Below are positions 39,820 to 43,415 of a stretch of 43,415 nucleotides of DNA, piece after piece. A program made the position numbers and the translations under genes. Under the pieces are notes generated by a model. That model ran no database searches and was not told the DNA's origin. It saw only the letters and a list, made by a program, of their open reading frames with translations. Position 1 is the first letter of the stretch; each line of letters opens with the position of its first letter. This stretch comes from CAMYLR01 sp039590215 (GTDB lineage Bacteria > Gemmatimonadota > Gemmatimonadetes > JACCXV01 > JAHWKZ01), in assembly GCA_039590215.1 (NCBI GenBank), contig JBDHFX010000009.1, forward strand, positions 1 to 43,415. Direction: 5' to 3'.

Positions 39820-41567
39820 CAACGGAAAGGATGCCACTCCGGATCGTTCAGCATCCGCCGGCCGATCCACGGGACCGGGGGTGCGCCGCGGCTCATGAAG
39901 TCATCGTGGAACGCCTTGAGATCGAATGGTTCGCCGCGGGCTTCGGCCGCTGCTTGCGCGTCGTCTCGCAAACGCAAGATCATCAGTTTGCCCAACGTGT
40001 AGTTCAGGTACTCTGGGTCGTAGGTCCCGCGCAGCGCCTGCTGGCGCGCGTTGACCGAGTCCTGATAGGCCACCCGGTGGAACATCTCTTCGGCTGTCCC
40101 GACCGACATGCCTTCGGTATGGAGGCCGATTGATGCGAGGTAGCGGACGACCCTCAGCAGCGCGTCCTGGACAACCGCCAGCCCGAGCTTGGGTCCGCCG
40201 CCGCCCAGACCCTGATGCCAGCTCATCTCCTCGCCGTAGTGGGCCCACCCCTCGGTCGTGACGTATGCGGTCAACAGCTGCTGGGCTTTTGTTGGAGCGC
40301 GGTTGATGTGATTGTAGTGGTGATAATGGCCCGGGTATGCCTCGTGACCGCTGGTGTTCAAGATCGCCCAGTCGTTGTTGCGCGTCAGAAACTCTGTCTT
40401 GACCGCTTCCGACCAATTCTCCTCGACCGGTTGTATGAAATAGAAGCCGGTCGTCGCAGCCGTCTCGAACGGACCGGGGATGAAGATGTAGGCGAAGTTC
40501 GTACGTCGAAACGGTGGGATCTCTCGAACCTCGACGTCGCCTGGCAGTACCGTCCCGATCGCTGTTTCGTCGACAAACGTTCTCAAGTCGCCGATGACGT
40601 CAGCGGCGGTGCTGACGATCTCTTCCGCGGTTGGTTGATTCTGACCGATGGCGTCAAACGCCGCCAGCACGACCGCGTCGCGGTTGGGGTTCTCAACATC
40701 GCCGGTGATCTCGAGCGCGAGCTCGTAGGCGACGTTCTGGAGCCGGGCAAGCTCTTCTTCGCCGATCGCTTTCAACTGGTCGAGCGGCAGGTCGACCGCC
40801 GACAGGTGCGCGTTCATGCGCCGGTAGCTCTCGGCGCCCATCGCGTACTCGCCAAAGGACGGTGTGCCCAGCAGTTCCTGGAGCTCGTAGGCGTAATTGC
40901 TTAACGCGGCCGCCGCTTGTTGTATCGCCCGCTGGAATCGCTGTTGGAGCTCCGGGTCGTCGACGGATGCCAGCGCTTCGACGAGATCGTTTTCGAGGAA
41001 GGTAGGTAGCCCGCGGTACGTGATCAGCGCCGTCTCGATGAATGGACGCGGTGGGTTGTCGATGTTTGCGCGCGCGGCTGCCACCAGGCCCGGAAACTGC
41101 TCGAGTCGCTCGACGATCGATATCATCCGCTTCTCGAGCGGAGCGTAATCGAGCAACAGCAGAAACGTGAGATCCATCTGGCCGGCGTAGTAGCGCGGGT
41201 TGCTGCGCCACGTCGCCAGTTCCTCCAACCAGAATTGGTCGCGATCGATTTGGCGCAGAACGACTACGCGGTCCACTTGTTGGTCGGGCGAGAGCTCCTC
41301 CTGTTCAAACGCCAGGAGCCGCTCCTCGAACGTGTCGATGTCCGCCAGGTAGGCCTCGATCGCGGCTGAGCTCCGATCGCCGAGGCGACCGTCGTAGTTG
41401 TGCAGGCCGGCTCGCATCGCGGCGGTAGGGTAAAAGTCGAAGTACCGATTGAGGAAGGCCTCGACCACGGTGTCGAACTCATTGTCGGTGTTCTGTTGCG
41501 CGCGGGCCGACGTCGCCACCAGCGCGAGCGTCGCCAGCGCGAGCAGTATCGGGAATACGGCTTTCAT
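39819..41567 (-). CDS. DUF885-family zinc-type hydrolase, secreted
   Basis: The 582-residue protein has a signal peptide (cleavage after A-R-A-Q, residue 24), a helical body, and the family's metal motif H-E-A-Y-P-G-H with the later H in T-E-G-W-A-H-Y-G-E-E. A conserved end W-I-G-R-R-M-L follows. DUF885 proteins are distant relatives of M3-type or gluzincin peptidases and are often listed as peptidase candidates. TAGGAG stands 6 nt before ATG 41567. The stop codon overlaps the alcohol dehydrogenase start. Together with M28, M1 and M20 genes it makes this window rich in peptide-degrading enzymes. Confidence 0.88.
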   Translation of the reverse strand: MKAVFPILLALATLALVATSARAQQNTDNEFDTVVEAFLNRYFDFYPTAAMRAGLHNYDGRLGDRSSAAIEAYLADIDTFEERLLAFEQEELSPDQQVDRVVVLRQIDRDQFWLEELATWRSNPRYYAGQMDLTFLLLLDYAPLEKRMISIVERLEQFPGLVAAARANIDNPPRPFIETALITYRGLPTFLENDLVEALASVDDPELQQRFQRAIQQAAAALSNYAYELQELLGTPSFGEYAMGAESYRRMNAHLSAVDLPLDQLKAIGEEELARLQNVAYELALEITGDVENPNRDAVVLAAFDAIGQNQPTAEEIVSTAADVIGDLRTFVDETAIGTVLPGDVEVREIPPFRRTNFAYIFIPGPFETAATTGFYFIQPVEENWSEAVKTEFLTRNNDWAILNTSGHEAYPGHYHHYNHINRAPTKAQQLLTAYVTTEGWAHYGEEMSWHQGLGGGGPKLGLAVVQDALLRVVRYLASIGLHTEGMSVGTAEEMFHRVAYQDSVNARQQALRGTYDPEYLNYTLGKLMILRLRDDAQAAAEARGEPFDLKAFHDDFMSRGAPPVPWIGRRMLNDPEWHPFR

Positions 41568-41631
41568 GATCGCTCCTAATCGGTGTGCACTAGGCGGTGG
41601 CCAACCGTCTTACAACGTACCACTCGGCGGG

Positions 41632-41637
41632 TATATT
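41632..41637 (+). promoter_or_regulatory. -10-like box before the zinc-ribbon gene
   Basis: TATATT (41632-41637) ends 6 nt before ATG 41644. A weak TTACAA (41610-41615) lies 16 nt before it. No SD is present, so transcription from the ATG is plausible. Confidence 0.4.
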
Positions 41638-41643
41638 GACCCC

Positions 41644-42048
41644 ATGAGCTCTGAATCGTGGGAAGACGACACCGCGTTGACGTTTTGCGATCAGTGCGGC
41701 CACCTTCAGCCGGGTGTCCAGGCTGCATGCCAGCGATGCGGTGTCCCGCTCGATCGCAGTGTGTACGATCCGTTTGTGGCTATCCACCAGAATGCAGCGG
41801 TTGTGCGACAAGCGGTGCGCGGTCGCGGGAAGCCATCCAAATTCGGCAAGTTCGCCCTTCTCACTTTGGGTGCGCTGTACCTCGTCTACTCGGCGATCTA
41901 CCTCAAGACGCTGCTCGACGACTCCTTTTCGATCATCGCCTTGGCGCTGTTGTTGCTGCACCTGGCGATCGGTGTCCTGATCTTCGCGGGGTTTCGACGC
42001 ATGGCCAGGCGTGACACATGGGCCGAGTACCGCCGCTACGACGACTGA
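41644..42048 (+). CDS. Zinc-ribbon membrane protein
   Basis: The 134-residue protein has a zinc ribbon, C-D-Q-C-G-H-L-Q-P-G-V-Q-A-A-C-Q-R-C-G (two C-x2-C knuckles; C14, C17, C29 and C32), near the N-terminus, then two membrane helices (about 78-95 and 99-118) with a basic C-terminal tail (R-R-M-A-R-R). ATG 41644 is supported by the zinc-ribbon boundary and by a TATATT box 6 nt upstream with no SD. The function is unknown; such proteins are common and may bind RNA or proteins at the membrane. The next gene starts 2 nt downstream of its stop. Confidence 0.8.
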   Translation: MSSESWEDDTALTFCDQCGHLQPGVQAACQRCGVPLDRSVYDPFVAIHQNAAVVRQAVRGRGKPSKFGKFALLTLGALYLVYSAIYLKTLLDDSFSIIALALLLLHLAIGVLIFAGFRRMARRDTWAEYRRYDD

Positions 42049-42049
42049 C

Positions 42050-42889
42050 ATGACGCCCGATCCGTCGCGAGAAGCGCTGGCGTGGCAAGTCGGCGTGTGG
42101 GATCGCCTGTCCGAAGTCTACCCAAGCGAGATCGATTCGCGGTTTGTGCCGGTCGTTGACGCGATCGTTGCGCGCGCCGGCTTGAGGGCGGGCCAACAAG
42201 TGTTGGACTTGGGGACTGGGACCGGGACTGTTGCGCGGAAGGCGGCCGCGCTCGTCGGATCAGGCGGAGCAGTAACGGGAGTGGATATTAGCCCGGTGAT
42301 GCTTGCTGCCGCGCAGCGAGAGGTGGATGCGCGAGGGATCACGAATGTGGTGTTGCAAGAAGGTCGCGCTGAGGCCCTGCCGGTCGCGGATAGTTCCGTC
42401 GACACAGTGCTCGCTTCGTTGAGCCTGATGTACGTGATTGATCGTGCAGTTGCAGCTCGAGAAATCGCGCGAGTGTTGCGGCCGGGTGGCCGATTGGTGG
42501 CAGCGGTCTGGGCCGGTGCCGACGATTGCGACATCGTGCTATTCCAAGAGACTGCGGGAAGCTTCGCGGCTACACCGCCAGTTGCCGGCGTCGGGCCGGG
42601 CTCATTGGCCGATCCCGGTCCGTTCCTCCAGCAATTGGCGGAGGTGCAGATAGAAGCACGTGTGGAGACGGAGACTCTCGGCTTCGATTTTGACGACTTC
42701 GGTTCGGCATGGACCGTTTTGGCTGGCGTGACAACGGCTGAGCTCGAGCCCGAGCGCCAGCAAGAGGCCAAAGAAGCAGTCATGGCAACAATGTGGGTGG
42801 ACCAAAGCAAACCCAGGCACTTTCGGAATCTGACCCAGTTCATCGTCGGGCACCGGTTTGGTATGACGCCGGGAGCTCAACCGGCGTAG
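42050..42889 (+). CDS. Class I SAM-dependent methyltransferase (UbiE-like)
   Basis: The 279-residue protein begins at ATG 42050, 2 nt after the zinc-ribbon gene. It has SAM motif I V-L-D-L-G-T-G-T-G-T-V-A, motif II V-D-I-S-P-V-M-L, motif IV S-V-D-T-V-L-A-S-L-S-L-M-Y and R-V-L-R-P-G-G-R-L. The final 100 residues include an acidic helix pattern seen in menaquinone/ubiquinone C-methyltransferase relatives, but exact substrate is not readable. It is cytoplasmic. Close spacing to the zinc-ribbon gene suggests one transcript, and the next gene starts 7 nt downstream. Confidence 0.82.
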   Translation: MTPDPSREALAWQVGVWDRLSEVYPSEIDSRFVPVVDAIVARAGLRAGQQVLDLGTGTGTVARKAAALVGSGGAVTGVDISPVMLAAAQREVDARGITNVVLQEGRAEALPVADSSVDTVLASLSLMYVIDRAVAAREIARVLRPGGRLVAAVWAGADDCDIVLFQETAGSFAATPPVAGVGPGSLADPGPFLQQLAEVQIEARVETETLGFDFDDFGSAWTVLAGVTTAELEPERQQEAKEAVMATMWVDQSKPRHFRNLTQFIVGHRFGMTPGAQPA

Positions 42890-42896
42890 AACTCTC

Positions 42897-43415
42897 GTGT
42901 GCACGCTGATCGCTTTTCACCGCGTCTTTGATGATGCGCCCCTCGTAGTGGCCACTAACCGGGACGAGGCATACGCGCGGCCGGCTTCGCCTCCCGCATG
43001 GGGAGGGGATCGACCGCGGTTTCTGGCGCCGCGCGACGACGAGGCCGGTGGGACATGGATGGGCGCCAACGAAATGGGGTTGTGGGTCGGGCTGACAAAC
43101 GCCGAGCACTATCCGATCGAACGCGACCGCCGGTCGCGGGGCCTGTTATGCCGAGATTTGCTGAGTTGCGCGGACAGCAACGAGGTCGTGGCTCAGCTGA
43201 CGCGCTTGGACCATCTCTACAACGCGTTTAACCTGCTCACCATCGATGCTGACGGTGGCCACCTGGTCGAGTACGCCGACGGTCGCGCCACCGCGCAGCC
43301 TCTCGATATCGGTTGCCACATTGTCACCAATCGCGCCATCGATAACACCGCGTCGGAGCCAAAGGTGAAGCGGGCGATCGAACTCCTCGGGGCGGCCGGT
43401 CTATGGGACTTGCCT
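42897..43415 (+). CDS. NRDE/TANGO2-family protein (3' end beyond window)
   Basis: The reading frame from GTG 42897 is open to the last base (173 codons). It begins M-C-T-L-I-A-F, giving the family's Cys2, and holds the defining N-R-D-E at residues 21-24, followed by G-G-T-W-M-G-A-N and V-G-L-T-N. The NRDE (TANGO2) group has an Ntn-hydrolase-like fold with the N-terminal Cys as likely nucleophile. In bacteria its substrate is uncertain; its eukaryotic relative affects lipid and haem handling. GTG is chosen since it gives the M-C-T-L start and lies 7 nt after the methyltransferase stop. Confidence 0.88.
   Translation, partial: MCTLIAFHRVFDDAPLVVATNRDEAYARPASPPAWGGDRPRFLAPRDDEAGGTWMGANEMGLWVGLTNAEHYPIERDRRSRGLLCRDLLSCADSNEVVAQLTRLDHLYNAFNLLTIDADGGHLVEYADGRATAQPLDIGCHIVTNRAIDNTASEPKVKRAIELLGAAGLWDLP

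Noticed and set aside
1..43415. tRNA, rRNA, insertion sequence or phage genes
   Set aside because: I saw no tRNA cloverleaf, rRNA core sequence, transposase or integrase motif on either strand; without tools a short RNA could still be missed.

Overview
The window is about 43.4 kb of GC-rich, gene-dense DNA from a Gram-negative heterotrophic bacterium. It carries lipid A/LPS genes (a WaaA-type Kdo transferase and an MsbA-type flippase), a FadL-like porin and many lipoproteins with clear lipoboxes. The mix of DUF4097 proteins, M28/PDZ and DUF885 peptidases, PD40 lipoproteins, ECF sigma/anti-sigma pairs and a PorX-like regulator suggests a member of the Gemmatimonadota or a related FCB-group lineage. 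That placement is inferred from gene content only; no search was run. I saw no rRNA, tRNA, CRISPR array, insertion sequence or prophage.

Layout. 1-1.9 kb: the 3' end of a probable anti-sigma factor gene, then two tandem DUF4097 proteins. 1.9-5.2 kb: an M28 peptidase with a C-terminal PDZ domain, divergent from a beta-propeller lipoprotein, then a MetA-pathway-like outer-membrane protein. 5.2-6.1 kb: a gene graveyard holding remnants of an ABC-2 permease, a glucose/sorbosone dehydrogenase and an NADPH-dependent FMN reductase. 6.1-12.9 kb: a CDGSH protein; a minus-strand run of PorX-like PglZ regulator, MsbA-type exporter, methyltransferase and YrbL-like kinase; then NifU-domain protein and WaaA on the plus strand. 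12.9-16.8 kb: two Gly/Pro/Ala-rich envelope proteins, a Fur/PerR regulator, a FadL-like porin and a thioesterase. 16.8-18.4 kb: an ECF sigma, anti-sigma and Spy-like operon whose sigma factor appears to have lost part of its region 4 helix-turn-helix. 18.5-25.1 kb: dipeptide ABC transporter genes (two permeases and a binding protein) split by an M1 peptidase and a methyltransferase, plus a DedA protein. 25.2-31.7 kb: an amidohydrolase, a bicupin, a DUF1579 protein and GlcF/GlcD-type oxidase subunits. 31.7-34.8 kb: a CcmI-like lipoprotein, YgfZ, a PduO-type cobalamin adenosyltransferase, FeoA and a DtxR-family regulator. 34.8-43.4 kb: a PhzF protein, a dienelactone hydrolase, an M20 peptidase, an FxLYD lipoprotein, an alcohol dehydrogenase, a DUF885 peptidase, a zinc-ribbon membrane protein, a methyltransferase and a truncated NRDE/TANGO2 gene.

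The genes together point to scavenging of peptides and amino acids (M28, M1, M20, DUF885, dipeptide ABC), envelope building and stress sensing (WaaA, MsbA, two sigma/anti-sigma loci, Spy-like protein) and iron/Fe-S/peroxide control (NifU domain, CDGSH, YgfZ, FeoA, DtxR, Fur/PerR). Several monocistronic genes have a -10-like box only 6-12 nt before a start codon with no Shine-Dalgarno sequence, which suggests leaderless transcripts. Genes inside operons use SD sites or overlapping stop/start codons, including a probable CTG start for glcF.
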